From the NCBI GenBank assembly GCA_034506255.1, contig JAPDPX010000011.1, positions 89,922-153,921 on the forward strand: DNA of 64,000 nucleotides. The letters run 5' to 3'. The position numbers were made by a program, and so were the translations under genes. Shown here one piece after another: positions 1-9,116 of this stretch (its first letter is position 1; each line of letters starts with the position of its first letter). The notes under the pieces were generated by a model. The model had not been told where the DNA came from. It ran no database searches and was given only the letters and a program-made list of their open reading frames with translations. The stretch is from a candidate division KSB1 bacterium (lineage in GTDB: Bacteria; Zhuqueibacterota; Zhuqueibacteria; Zhuqueibacterales; Zhuqueibacteraceae).

Positions 1-1527
1 TGCCACCCAGCCGAACTGCGGAAAGGGATCGCGCATGGGCGCATCCGAGCCGTAGAGCACGCGTTCGGAGCCCAGCTCGCGCACCAGGTATTCGATCACG
101 CCGCTGGTGACCGAGGTGAAAGTGATTTCCAGAAAACAATTGGGAAATTCTTTGGCCAGCGCCACGTGCTGCCGCGCCACCGTCCAGGTCCAGCCGGAAT
201 GCGCCAGGATGAAATTCACCCGGGGATAGCGCCGGGCCAGCTCGGGCATCTCTTGTTTGAAGTTGTCGGAGGGATGCAGGAGGGCAAAGAGACGATGGGC
301 ATTGCCGTATTCCCACCAGGGCGTGAACCGCGGATCATTGTAGGGCACAGCCATGCGCGGGAAATAGGGCTTCATGCCGCGAAAGCCGCAGGCTTCATAA
401 TAATAACGCAGCTCCCTGTCCCAATCCGTGACGTAGTTGGGATCGAGCACGGCATAGCCGGTGATTTCTTCGGGAAATTCCAGCATCGCCTGGCGCGTGT
501 CCTCGTTGCCCAACTCATAATCCGTCCAGATGGCCGTCCAGGCACTGAGGCATGTCTGCTTGACACCCAGCCGGCGATTGCGCTCGACCACGCCTCGGCC
601 ATCGCCCTCATTCATGACCACCATGGCGGCGCCGCGTGTGCCGCGCCGGCACAGGTGTGCATGGGCATCGATCACCACAGAATCGGTAATGGGCCGGCCC
701 TGCATGGCGCCGGCGATGATGCCGTCCTGCGGCTGGTGTGCCGGATAATCCGGCGGCGGAACGGGCAGGCGCAACAGGCGCTGCAGGTTGCCACCGGCAA
801 TGGCGCGGCGTTGTTCGTCGCCCAGTTCGGAATAATCCACATAGGCGCGCGCCGCCCCGATGCTCTTCTCCAGGGCTTCCGTGCCGAACAACAATCTTTC
901 ATGGCCAATGCGCCGGCACCAGAATTCCAGCATGCGGTTGCCCTGGTAGTTGGAGAATTCAAAATGCAAATTGGGGAAACGATCGGCCAGGGGCAGCAGC
1001 TGGCGCGTGGCTTCCCAACGCACGCTGTGCAGCAGCAGAGGCAGGCGGGGATAATTCTCGCACAGCCAGGCAATTTCCGGCCATTCGATTTGCACGGCCG
1101 CACCGTATTCCCCGCGGTCGACGATCAGCAGCGTCTGCGTTTCCTGCATTGCCGCCAGCAGTTCCCCCAGCGTGGCCTGATCGACGGCGTGGCGGTAAAG
1201 GCGTGGGAAAATCTTCAGCGCGCGCACACCCTGGCGCTGCATCTCCGGCAGCAAATCATGCGGATGGGGAAAATCGCCCGCGTGATGCGGCAGCGCCACC
1301 CAGCAGGGATGGAGGCGGGGATACTTGCGGCATTCCGCCAGCACGAGAGCATTGCCCACTTCGGGATGGACTTCGCGGGCCTGATGTGCATACACCAGCG
1401 CGGCGTGCACACCGCAGCGTTGCATTTCTTCGAGCAAGTGTGTGGTGGTCCATGGCGCCTCGGGATCTTTTCCCGCGCGCCGGCCGAGGGCGGCAAAGCT
1501 GTCGAAATAGCGCAGGCTGGTGTTCAT
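1..1527 (-). CDS. Tandem two-domain amidohydrolase (partial, runs off window)
   Basis: The frame opens at ATG 1527 and stays open to base 1, so the C-terminus lies outside the window (509 codons seen). Two consecutive TIM-barrel amidohydrolase_2-like halves are visible. The first (about residues 1-290) starts MNTSLRYFDSF and lacks the N-terminal HxH metal motif, but keeps later landmarks such as LLLHSVRW and LLFGTEAL. The second begins near residue 305 with VIDAHAHL (HxH metal ligands) and continues with FILAHSG and VLYGSDAPMRDP, typical of metal-dependent hydrolases or decarboxylases. A zinc- or metal-dependent hydrolytic or decarboxylating role follows from the family; the substrate is unknown. 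It is the most downstream gene of the minus-strand catabolic island, 146 bp after the aminotransferase. The first half may be a non-catalytic partner domain. Confidence 0.8.
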   Translation of the reverse strand, partial: MNTSLRYFDSFAALGRRAGKDPEAPWTTTHLLEEMQRCGVHAALVYAHQAREVHPEVGNALVLAECRKYPRLHPCWVALPHHAGDFPHPHDLLPEMQRQGVRALKIFPRLYRHAVDQATLGELLAAMQETQTLLIVDRGEYGAAVQIEWPEIAWLCENYPRLPLLLHSVRWEATRQLLPLADRFPNLHFEFSNYQGNRMLEFWCRRIGHERLLFGTEALEKSIGAARAYVDYSELGDEQRRAIAGGNLQRLLRLPVPPPDYPAHQPQDGIIAGAMQGRPITDSVVIDAHAHLCRRGTRGAAMVVMNEGDGRGVVERNRRLGVKQTCLSAWTAIWTDYELGNEDTRQAMLEFPEEITGYAVLDPNYVTDWDRELRYYYEACGFRGMKPYFPRMAVPYNDPRFTPWWEYGNAHRLFALLHPSDNFKQEMPELARRYPRVNFILAHSGWTWTVARQHVALAKEFPNCFLEITFTSVTSGVIEYLVRELGSERVLYGSDAPMRDPFPQFGWVA

Positions 1528-1673
1528 GGTTCAGAGAAGAGCGGGAGATTCAACTCCGGGTTCCTGCTCTGCACCGCGCGTCATCGCGGGCAAGCTCTGC
1601 GGCAGCATCATCTCCTGCGCCGGGCAATTCATCCGCTTCCTGCGCAACGGCATGCCGGCGGGCGTGGCAACAA

Positions 1674-2876
1674 TCAGCAAATGGCGCGCGCTGCATCCCG
1701 CACTTTTTCCAAAGCCTGTTCAATATCCGCGGGCTGATGCGAGAAAGTGATGAACCAGCGCTCGCTCGGGAAAATGCCACGCTTGAACAATTGCGCAAAC
1801 AACCGGTTCTGCCACTGCAGCTTTTCCTGCTCGCTGACGCCTGCAAACTGCAGGAACGGGGCGGGCGCGACACCGGCGGCATGGGCGGGCAGACCGGTTT
1901 CTTGGATGATCTCCTGAAAACCGTCGCGCAGGCGCCGGCCCATTTGATTGAGGTGTTCATGCACCGGCCGGGTGCGCATGACCGCCATCGTGGCCGTGCA
2001 GGCTGCCAGCGACAGCGTCTCGCCGGCATAGGTGGTCGTGATGATCGTCTGCTCCAGCGTCTGCATATATTCACGTTTGCCCGCAAAGGCCGAGAGCGGA
2101 TAGCCATTGGCCAGGGCTTTGGCAAAGGCGGCGAGATCCGGCGTGATGCCGTAATATTCCTGTGCTCCGCCGCGCGCCAAACGAAAGCCGGTGAGCACTT
2201 CGTCGAAGATCAGCCAGGCGCCGTATTGATCACACTTTTGGCGCAGCAGCGCAAGAAATTCCCCGCCCGTGTCCTCGTTCCAGTCATACGGCACCGTGAT
2301 CACGCCTGCCAGCTCGTGACCATGTTGGTCGAAAACCTTCAGGGCGGCCGCACAATCGCCGTATTTGATCTCATGCACATACTCGTTTAGCACGCGCGGC
2401 ACGCCGGGATTGGGCCAGCGCAGGGCAGACCAGTCATGATAACCATGGTAGCCGCAGGTGAGGATGTGCTCCCGGCCGGTATGGGCGCGCGCCAGCCGGA
2501 CACAGGCGGTGCAGGCATCGGCGCCGGTTTTCATGAAGCGGATCTGTTCCACCCACGGCACGTTTTGACAAACGGCCTCCGCCGCCTCCCATTCCAGCGG
2601 GCTGGCCATGCTGAACAGCACGCCGTTTTCCATCTGCGCCCGCACCGCGGTTTCGACTTCCGGATAACAATATCCCAAAATAATCGGGCCCAGGGCGCAA
2701 CGAAAATCGAGGTATTCGCGGTCGTCCAGGTCCCACAGGCGGCAGCCCTGCGCGCGTTTGATGAACGGCGGCATGAAGTCGCCGTATTCCGGCCGCCAGC
2801 GCTTGGCGTTGGTTTGCGTGGCCCAGGGCATGCGCGCCAGCGCGCGGGCGTAGTGTTCGGCATGTTTGGGCGTCAT
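1674..2876 (-). CDS. Class III (glutamate-1-semialdehyde aminomutase-like) PLP aminotransferase
   Basis: A 400-residue fold-type I PLP enzyme. The N-terminal part (WDLDDREYLDF), the glycine/small-residue phosphate-binding segment KTGADACTACVRLARAHTG, the metal/PLP stretch LIFDEVLTGFRLARGG and the lysine segment AAFAKALANGYPLSA (Schiff-base Lys near residue 250) follow the order in glutamate-1-semialdehyde aminomutase and other class III omega-aminotransferases. Length is slightly short for the family (about 420-450). It lies between the GH38 mannosidase and the amidohydrolase on the same strand, so an amino-sugar or amino-acid substrate in the same pathway is likely but not shown. No strong ribosome binding site precedes ATG 2876; this Met is the best family-consistent start. 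Confidence 0.85.
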   Translation of the reverse strand: MTPKHAEHYARALARMPWATQTNAKRWRPEYGDFMPPFIKRAQGCRLWDLDDREYLDFRCALGPIILGYCYPEVETAVRAQMENGVLFSMASPLEWEAAEAVCQNVPWVEQIRFMKTGADACTACVRLARAHTGREHILTCGYHGYHDWSALRWPNPGVPRVLNEYVHEIKYGDCAAALKVFDQHGHELAGVITVPYDWNEDTGGEFLALLRQKCDQYGAWLIFDEVLTGFRLARGGAQEYYGITPDLAAFAKALANGYPLSAFAGKREYMQTLEQTIITTTYAGETLSLAACTATMAVMRTRPVHEHLNQMGRRLRDGFQEIIQETGLPAHAAGVAPAPFLQFAGVSEQEKLQWQNRLFAQLFKRGIFPSERWFITFSHQPADIEQALEKVRDAARAIC

Positions 2877-3024
2877 GATGCGCTTTGCGGTTCGCGGCCG
2901 GCCCTGCCGGGCGGGATTGAAATTTTTTGATCATGTGCCGGCGCCGGCAGAAGCCGCCGCGTGTGGTTGTAAATGATGGCGCCGGCATGCAGAGCTGGAA
3001 CCGGCGGCTGTTTTACGGGCGCGG

Positions 3025-5730
3025 TCATGCAGCCGCAAGCCCCTGGCAATCCAGCCGCAACCGCAACGAAAGAATTTGCCGCGCTGCAACTTCAAAGTCC
3101 ACCCGTGTGCCTGCGGTAATTGGCAATTCCTGCAGATCCCGTTCGTTGAGTTGTGTCAGCCAGGCGGCTTGCAACCCCGCCGTCACAGTTAGCCTGCCCT
3201 GCACGCCGGCGGCCGTGGGATTGTACATGCGCACAATGACTCCCCGCCCGTCTTCCGCGGGCTTGCATGCGGATAACACGAGCGCGGACGGCACCAGCTC
3301 GATGCCAAATGGTGCGAGATGGACGGCCGGATCGCCGCCGCGCCGCACGGCCAAAAAGGGCAGATGAAAATTTTCCAATTGCTCGTTGACACTGCCGTAG
3401 TCTTCGAATTGCGCCGCGGTGTGCGGGATAATCGCATAACGAAAAGAGTGCGTGCCCGGGCATTGCGCTTCCGGCGTGTCGGTGATCCAGCCGGCTTCGC
3501 CGCCCGGCCGCATGAGCAGGTCACCGCCGGAAAGCCGCGCCACACAGCGCAAGAGCGTAATCGCGAGCGTGCCCGGTTCCTCCACCTTCAATTCATATTC
3601 CGGCAGGCCGGCCGTGGCTATCGTCAGGCCGCGCCCGCCCGCCACCATGGTCACCCCGCGCTGCATGGGATGGACAGCAGGCGGCACCTCGATGTTGTAG
3701 GCAGCGGGATCGATGACATGGTGTTCGCGTCGCGTGAGGCCAAATTGACTGTCGGAATGGCTGACGTTGGTCTGCAGTCCCGAAGCAAACAACACGCGCA
3801 GACGATGATCCTTCACGTTGTTCTCCACCGTGGTTTCGCATTCCACCCACGGCTGGTTGTGATACAGGCGCACGCGCGTGCAAATCGGCAGAGGGACGCG
3901 GCGGCGGGACCGGCTCTGGCGCGATCCGGTGAGACCCGCGGGCAGGGAAAGCGCGAGCGTGATGGCGATCGTGGCGCGCAGCGGGCCGGTCTCCAACAAG
4001 TGCCGGGTTGCGGCACACTGGTGCGAGGTGAAAATCGCATCTTGGCGTGGCGGGGAATAATTGTACTCATCCCCGGCATCTCCGCCGTCTTCGAACACAT
4101 GCAGACCGGGGAATTGGTCTCCGGTACGCTTGTCCAGCAGGGTGATGGCGCCGTTGGCCAGCACCTCCACCCGCAGAAAATCATTCTCCAGAACATTTTC
4201 CCGCGCGCACAGGCTGCTGTGATAAACCGGCATGCGCTCCTGCAATGCCACGCGGTAGCGGGCAAAGCCCAGGGCGGGAACCCGCTTCGCATCGAGCAGG
4301 ATATGAAAGCGCTCGGTGAGCCGTTTGGAAGGATAGGAATAGTCGCTGTAGCGCAGGCCGTGCCCCGCGGGTTCGTGCTGCAAAATTTGACAGGGCACTT
4401 CCCTGCCCGTTTCGTCACGCAAACAGAAACCCGCAATCAGCGGCAGCGGCTTTTCCACCCGAACAGTCGGATTCAAGCCCACGACAATCTTTTGGCGGAA
4501 GAATTCCACCACCGCCGGCACCACCTGGCTGGTGCAGCGCGTCTGCGGATTGAAAACCAGCACATGCTCCCCGCCCTGCCAGGCATCGGGGTGGAGATGG
4601 CGCACCGCTTTGTCGATGATCGCCTCGCCCACCTGCTGCACTTTCGCAAAGCGCGTCATCATCTCGCGATGCACGGCATCGATGCTGCAGCCGCAGATCG
4701 AATCATGCGGATGATTCTGCAGCAGAAGCCTCCAGCCGTGCGCCAGCATGGGGAGGAGGTGTCGCCGGCCGGCGAGATCCGCCCACACGGCAAGCGGCTC
4801 GGCGTAGCGCGTGAGCAGCTTCTCGGCCGCGTAATTTGCCTGCTTGAGATACATGCGCGAAGAGTACACGCCCGATTGCACGGCAAAGGCATAGCGGAAT
4901 CCGCCGCGCAATTCCCCCTCGATTTGCGGCAACACGATTTGCGCCTCGTCCACATGCCGTTTGATGGCCGCAACGCAGGCGGGCAGGCTGCTGTGGATGA
5001 ACCTGCCCTCGCCGAGGGCATTCATCACGCGCAATGCCCGGGGCAGATAGGGCTCGGGAAAATGGTGATCGCCGCCATTCATGCACAGGCGATGCGGCGT
5101 GGAGGCGCGCGGATCGAGAATTTCTTTCAACTCGCGCGCCTTGCGGCGAAAGGCGTCCTCACTGTCGGTGCCGATATAGGCATCCCCATAGCCGTTGGGC
5201 GGCAGATGAATCATCAGCACCGTGCTGCCATCCGGTGCCCGCCAGCGATATTCCGATTTTTCCTGGCCGGGTTCGCCGCCAAATCCGCGGTAAATGATCG
5301 CGGTGTCCATGTCAAAACCGCGCAAAATCGCGGGCATCATGGCGAGATGGCCGAATGAGTCGGGCAGGTAACCAAGCGGCATCACCGCGCCATAGGCGGC
5401 ACCCACTTTTGCGCCCATCAGCAAATTGCGCACGGTGGATTCCCCCGCCACCAGAAACTCGTCGGGCAAAACGTACCACGGCCCGATGGCGAGCTTCCCG
5501 GCTTGCACCAACCGTCGCAATTCCTCCGCCCGCTGCGGCAGGATGGCGGCATAGTCCTCGAGCACGATGGTCTGGCCATCGAGGGTGAAATGCTCATAAT
5601 CCGGCACCTGCGCGAAAATGTCCAGCAGGGCATTGATCATATCCACCAGATCCAGGCGAAAGGTCTCGAAGGTTTTATACCATTCGCGATCCCAGTGGGA
5701 GTGGGAGATGAAGTGATAGGTCGGTTCCAT
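3025..5730 (-). CDS. GH38 family alpha-mannosidase
   Basis: Encodes 901 residues from ATG 5730, preceded by GGAAAG; the open frame continues upstream but would overlap the next gene. Family GH38 retaining alpha-mannosidases hydrolyse terminal mannose from glycans using a zinc ion. Visible hallmarks are HSHWDREW at residues 8-15 (zinc His and Asp), LPDSFGHLAMMP near residue 121 (nucleophile Asp and zinc ligand), and HPHDSICGCSIDAVH near residue 330 (zinc His/Asp). The C-terminal two thirds is the expected beta-sandwich region (for example VRLYHNQPWVECETTVEN). There is no signal peptide, so it probably acts on imported oligosaccharides in the cytoplasm. It follows the sugar isomerase-like gene by 110 bp. 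Confidence 0.92.
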   Translation of the reverse strand: MEPTYHFISHSHWDREWYKTFETFRLDLVDMINALLDIFAQVPDYEHFTLDGQTIVLEDYAAILPQRAEELRRLVQAGKLAIGPWYVLPDEFLVAGESTVRNLLMGAKVGAAYGAVMPLGYLPDSFGHLAMMPAILRGFDMDTAIIYRGFGGEPGQEKSEYRWRAPDGSTVLMIHLPPNGYGDAYIGTDSEDAFRRKARELKEILDPRASTPHRLCMNGGDHHFPEPYLPRALRVMNALGEGRFIHSSLPACVAAIKRHVDEAQIVLPQIEGELRGGFRYAFAVQSGVYSSRMYLKQANYAAEKLLTRYAEPLAVWADLAGRRHLLPMLAHGWRLLLQNHPHDSICGCSIDAVHREMMTRFAKVQQVGEAIIDKAVRHLHPDAWQGGEHVLVFNPQTRCTSQVVPAVVEFFRQKIVVGLNPTVRVEKPLPLIAGFCLRDETGREVPCQILQHEPAGHGLRYSDYSYPSKRLTERFHILLDAKRVPALGFARYRVALQERMPVYHSSLCARENVLENDFLRVEVLANGAITLLDKRTGDQFPGLHVFEDGGDAGDEYNYSPPRQDAIFTSHQCAATRHLLETGPLRATIAITLALSLPAGLTGSRQSRSRRRVPLPICTRVRLYHNQPWVECETTVENNVKDHRLRVLFASGLQTNVSHSDSQFGLTRREHHVIDPAAYNIEVPPAVHPMQRGVTMVAGGRGLTIATAGLPEYELKVEEPGTLAITLLRCVARLSGGDLLMRPGGEAGWITDTPEAQCPGTHSFRYAIIPHTAAQFEDYGSVNEQLENFHLPFLAVRRGGDPAVHLAPFGIELVPSALVLSACKPAEDGRGVIVRMYNPTAAGVQGRLTVTAGLQAAWLTQLNERDLQELPITAGTRVDFEVAARQILSLRLRLDCQGLAAA

Positions 5731-5840
5731 GCCGGCTTTCCGAGATCGGGCAGCAGCCGGTGATTGGCTGCCGTGGAAATTTGTCATTGGTTGGCGGTCT
5801 GCCTGCCGGGGCCCCGGCGGAATGCCCTGGTGTTGTCCTG

Positions 5841-6644
5841 TTATCCCCTCGGGATCTCCGCCAGCATCCTGCGCACCACTTCCAAATTCTTCCGCGAGTT
5901 TTCGAGCAAGGGCAGGCAGTGTGTTTCGATGGTGACATGCGGGACGACTTTGTCGCGAGCCAGCGCCTGCAACTGTCCGCGCCAATTCACCCTGCCCTCA
6001 CCCACCGGCACACACTCCACCAGCGCCCCCTTGATGGTGTCTTTCACATGCACATTGGCGATCCATGGTTTCAGCGCATCATAGCCCTCGGGGTAGGGAA
6101 GTTCCGCCGTGCCCACGGCATTGCCGGGATCCCAGTTGGCACGCAGCGCCGGCGAATTGACCTGCGCGAGCAGGCGGCTGGTGTTCCCGCCGGTGTCACA
6201 CCAAAAGCCGGGTTCGTTCTCGACTGCCAAAATCAGACCGTGTGCGTGCGCTGCCTGCGCCGCCTGCCGGAAAATTTCCACGACCTTGTTTACATCGCCG
6301 GGAACATCGCGGGGGGAACGTTGAAAACCGAACACGATCACGAGCGGTGTGCCAAGCACGCGGGCCAGATCAAAGGTCGCGGGCAGGGTTTCCCGCAATT
6401 CATGCTGCCACAGCGCCGTGTCGTGCACGGTGCCCTTGAACACGCCGGGCGAAAGCGCGGTCAGGCGCAGCCCGTGTTTTTGCTGCAGCGCGAGGATTTG
6501 TCCGACGGTGGCGGGCGTAATCGCCGGCACGCGCCGGTCGCCGATCACCCGCAATTCAAAATCACGCACGCCCCACGCCAAGCCGATGGTGAGGGCTTCC
6601 ACCACCTCTGCGGAAATTTCATCTGTCACAAAACCGATGCGCAT
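5841..6644 (-). CDS. Sugar phosphate isomerase/epimerase-like TIM-barrel protein
   Basis: Encodes 267 residues from ATG 6644, which has CCGGGAG upstream. The sequence starts MRIGFVTDEISAEVVEAL and has the xylose-isomerase-like (AP_endonuc_2) TIM-barrel pattern: VENEPGFWCDTGGN, RANWDPGNAV (metal-binding Asp), IANVHVKDTIKGALVECVPVGEGRVNW and HVTIETHC (His/Glu). Relatives interconvert or cleave sugars and inositols using a divalent metal. The position between the class V aminotransferase and the mannosidase indicates a sugar catabolic role; the substrate cannot be read from the sequence. An alternative upstream Met at 6704 lies inside the preceding gene and is unlikely. Confidence 0.85.
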   Translation of the reverse strand: MRIGFVTDEISAEVVEALTIGLAWGVRDFELRVIGDRRVPAITPATVGQILALQQKHGLRLTALSPGVFKGTVHDTALWQHELRETLPATFDLARVLGTPLVIVFGFQRSPRDVPGDVNKVVEIFRQAAQAAHAHGLILAVENEPGFWCDTGGNTSRLLAQVNSPALRANWDPGNAVGTAELPYPEGYDALKPWIANVHVKDTIKGALVECVPVGEGRVNWRGQLQALARDKVVPHVTIETHCLPLLENSRKNLEVVRRMLAEIPRG

Positions 6645-6700
6645 GCCGGGACTCCCGGAGTTGTGCAAAGGGGGGAATCGCCCTGCCCCGTTTCTTTCGA

Positions 6701-8005
6701 TCAATTCTGCCGCATCGCCGCCTGCACGCCCTCCAACACCCTCCCGACGTCTGCAAAGGAGTTGTAGAGATGCAGCGAGATGCGAATCGCATTCAGGCCG
6801 CCTTCATAAATGGCGCGGGTGCGCAGCTTGTATTTTTCTGCGAGGAAATTTTGCAGCGCGCCGCGCTCCATGTTCGGCAGTGTGAAAGTGACGATGGCGC
6901 TGTGTTCCGCGGGGTTTTGCGGGGAGTTGACCTCAACGCCGAGCCGGTTCAAACCTTCTTTCAGCGCAGCGGCCAGCGCATGATCGCGCCGCCAGACATT
7001 CTCCATGCCGATGCTCAGCAGGAAGTCCAGCGCGGCTCCCAGGCCCGCGAACAGGGGCGTGCTCACCGTGCCGTATTCATAACGCTGTGCGGTGGGATGA
7101 AGCTGAAACGCACCGCTTACCATGTCGAACGCACCGGTGTTGGAATAGCCGCCGAGATATTTGGCCGCAATCAGGTCGAGGGCGTCCTCGCGCACGTAGA
7201 GCAGGCCGGTGCCCTTGGGACCGAGCAGCCATTTGTGCCCGCTGGTGGCGTAGGCATGGCAGCCAATCTCATGCAGCTTGAGCGGCAGCATGCCCGCGGC
7301 CTGCGCGCCATCGACGAAATACCACAGCTTGTTCGCCGCCGCCCATTCCCCGATTTGTTTGACCGGCAGAATCTGTCCGGTGGAGGTGGTGATATGCGGG
7401 ATGCTGAGGGCGCGCGTGCGCCGGGTCAGCAGCTTTTGCATGCGCTCCAGATTTTCCTGCGCGGAGCGCGTGGAGGGCTCGAAGGTTTTGATCACTATGC
7501 CGTCGCGCTTTTGCCGTGCCAGCCAGGAAAGCGTGTTGCCCACGTGTTCGTGCGTGGTGGTGATGACTTCGTCCCCGCGCGCAAGCGGCAGGCCGTTGCA
7601 GACGATGGCGATGCCCTCGGTGGCATTGCGCGTGTAGGCCAGCTCCTCCGCTTTGCAACCGAGCAGGTGTCCGGCCCGGGATTTGATCTCATGCCAGAGT
7701 TCGTCGCTGTGCCCGGTTTCGCAAATGCGCTCCAGTTCGGTGATTTTATTCCGCAGCGTTTCGATGACAACATAGGGTGAGGCCCCCAGCCCGCCGGTGT
7801 TGAGATAGACGCGCTCGCGCGTGAGCGGGAAGTGCTCGCGCACCATGGCCCAAAAGGTCTCATCATGCGCGTCGATGCTGTGGTCAGCAACGTGCGGCAG
7901 GGCGGGCGGCTGCCTGGAATCGGATCGCGCTGCCGCCCACAGCCCGCTCATCCCGGTCACACTCGCTGTCGCAGCCGCAAGAAAATCGCGTCGGTTCATT
8001 GTCAT
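6701..8005 (-). CDS. Tat-exported class V aminotransferase-like PLP protein
   Basis: About 434 residues from ATG 8005 (ATG 7999 is equally possible). The N-terminus MTMNRRDFLAAATASVTG is a twin-arginine signal, followed by a small-residue h-region. The body matches class V aminotransferases (cysteine desulfurase, isopenicillin N epimerase): VYLNTGGLGASP, YTRNATEGIAIVCNGL, EVITTTHEHVGN, FVDGAQAAGMLPL (PLP Asp) and ATSGHKWLLGPKGTG (Schiff-base Lys near residue 254). A cofactor-loaded PLP enzyme would have to be exported folded, which is what Tat does. Twin-arginine class V proteins are known in several phyla but their substrates are mostly unknown. It sits in the glycan island 56 bp upstream of the isomerase-like gene. 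Confidence 0.87.
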   Translation of the reverse strand: MTMNRRDFLAAATASVTGMSGLWAAARSDSRQPPALPHVADHSIDAHDETFWAMVREHFPLTRERVYLNTGGLGASPYVVIETLRNKITELERICETGHSDELWHEIKSRAGHLLGCKAEELAYTRNATEGIAIVCNGLPLARGDEVITTTHEHVGNTLSWLARQKRDGIVIKTFEPSTRSAQENLERMQKLLTRRTRALSIPHITTSTGQILPVKQIGEWAAANKLWYFVDGAQAAGMLPLKLHEIGCHAYATSGHKWLLGPKGTGLLYVREDALDLIAAKYLGGYSNTGAFDMVSGAFQLHPTAQRYEYGTVSTPLFAGLGAALDFLLSIGMENVWRRDHALAAALKEGLNRLGVEVNSPQNPAEHSAIVTFTLPNMERGALQNFLAEKYKLRTRAIYEGGLNAIRISLHLYNSFADVGRVLEGVQAAMRQN

Positions 8006-8317
8006 GGCATCAGCAAACAGTTTGCCTGCGAGGGCAGGCCGTTGCATCTCGCAGCCAATGCCGGGGTTCGCACCGCCGGCCTCAGGCACAGGCGCCGTGC
8101 TTGTTGTGGATTTTTCCCGGCAGGTCATCGCGGCGAATCTTGTGAAAGACAGGGCACGGTGTCGGGATTTTCAGGAAAACGCCGTCGCGCAAACCTCCAG
8201 CCCGCAGTCAGACAGCAGGTCTGTGCTGCATGCCCTCGCGATGACTGCGCACACATGCCTCATCATTCCTGCGGCATGGCCACCCGAATCACCCGGCTGA
8301 ACCAAAGTAACAAAACA
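8006..8317. other. Intergenic region with a degenerate repeat
   Basis: Non-coding 312 bp between the Nei-like gene and the class V aminotransferase. Bases 8181-8234 (GCGCAAACCTCCAGCCCGCA and following) resemble the inverted repeats at 13758-13805 and 36334-36379, though strongly degraded. No promoter could be assigned with confidence. Confidence 0.4.
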
Positions 8318-9112
8318 CTATCGCTGACAGGTGGGGCAGAAATAGGTCATCCGCCGCCATTGCCCCTGCCGGACCATCGCGACAGGCGTGTTGCAGCGAT
8401 AACAAGGCTGGCGGGTGCGACGATAAACCCAGTATCGTGCCCTGCCCGTCCGCAAGGCAGGCGGCAGCGTCACGATTGGCCCTTCGTTTATTACCCCCTG
8501 CCGCATCAGCGGGATTAACACCTCCCACAGGCGCATGCTTTCCGCCGCTGTGATCTCCCCGGCATGCCGGCGGGGATCGATCCCCGCCAAAAACAGCCCC
8601 TCGGATTTGTAAATGTTGCCGATTCCAGCGATGAGATTTTGATCGAGAATGGCGTCACCGATTTCGCGGCTGCCGGCCTGCTGCAGACGCTGCCCGGCCT
8701 CCCGGCAATCGAAGGCGGGGCTCAGGATATCCGGCCCGAGCGCAGCCAGAACCGGATGCCCCGGCAGCTCGTCGGCACGCAGGAGTTCCACCACCGGGCC
8801 GTGATAAAAAACCGCTTCATGCTTCGCCGTGCGCAGCCACAGTCGCACGTGTTTGACCGGCTTGTTCAAAGCCAGCCCCCGGCTCTCAATCTGCCAGGAG
8901 CCGAACATCATGGCATGACAATGAATCGCCCATCCCGTCGCGAGTTTGAGCACCAGATGCTTGCCGATGGGGGTGACGTCGGCGAGACGATCGCCTTGCA
9001 GCGCCGCCCAATGCGGCTGCCAGCTTCGTGGTGCTTTCTCAAACCACACGGGCCAGCCCACCAGCGGTTGCAAGGCCCTGGCCCAGCGCGCCACGGCATG
9101 CCCCTCGGCCAT
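8318..9112 (-). CDS. Fpg/Nei family DNA glycosylase with zinc finger, N-terminal Pro replaced by Ala
   Basis: Encodes 264 residues, the usual length for formamidopyrimidine-DNA glycosylase/endonuclease VIII, which excises oxidised bases and nicks the strand. It begins MAEGHAVARWARAL, aligning with the MPEGHT start of bacterial Nei enzymes, but the catalytic proline that becomes residue 1 is Ala (GCC). The Glu is kept. Also kept are the beta-strand Lys (PIGKHLVLKL), the H2TH helix block QNLIAGIGNIYKSEG and the C-terminal zinc finger CYRC...CPTC. It lies 4 bp from the upstream secreted protein gene but is functionally unrelated to the island. Either a single-base change or an unusual variant using the Ala alpha-amine would explain the start. 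Confidence 0.88.
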   Translation of the reverse strand: MAEGHAVARWARALQPLVGWPVWFEKAPRSWQPHWAALQGDRLADVTPIGKHLVLKLATGWAIHCHAMMFGSWQIESRGLALNKPVKHVRLWLRTAKHEAVFYHGPVVELLRADELPGHPVLAALGPDILSPAFDCREAGQRLQQAGSREIGDAILDQNLIAGIGNIYKSEGLFLAGIDPRRHAGEITAAESMRLWEVLIPLMRQGVINEGPIVTLPPALRTGRARYWVYRRTRQPCYRCNTPVAMVRQGQWRRMTYFCPTCQR

Positions 9113-9116
9113 GACT

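Noticed and set aside
166..2390. Long plus-strand open frames opposite the amidohydrolase and aminotransferase genes
   Set aside because: They mirror the GC-rich codons of the real minus-strand genes and show no family motifs or ribosome binding sites.
3319..5358. 679-residue plus-strand open frame
   Set aside because: It is the antisense shadow of the GH38 mannosidase; composition is Arg/His/Gln-rich with no domain.
5731..5985. N-terminal extension of the mannosidase
   Set aside because: The family motif HSHWDREW begins 8 residues after ATG 5730 and the extension overlaps the upstream gene.
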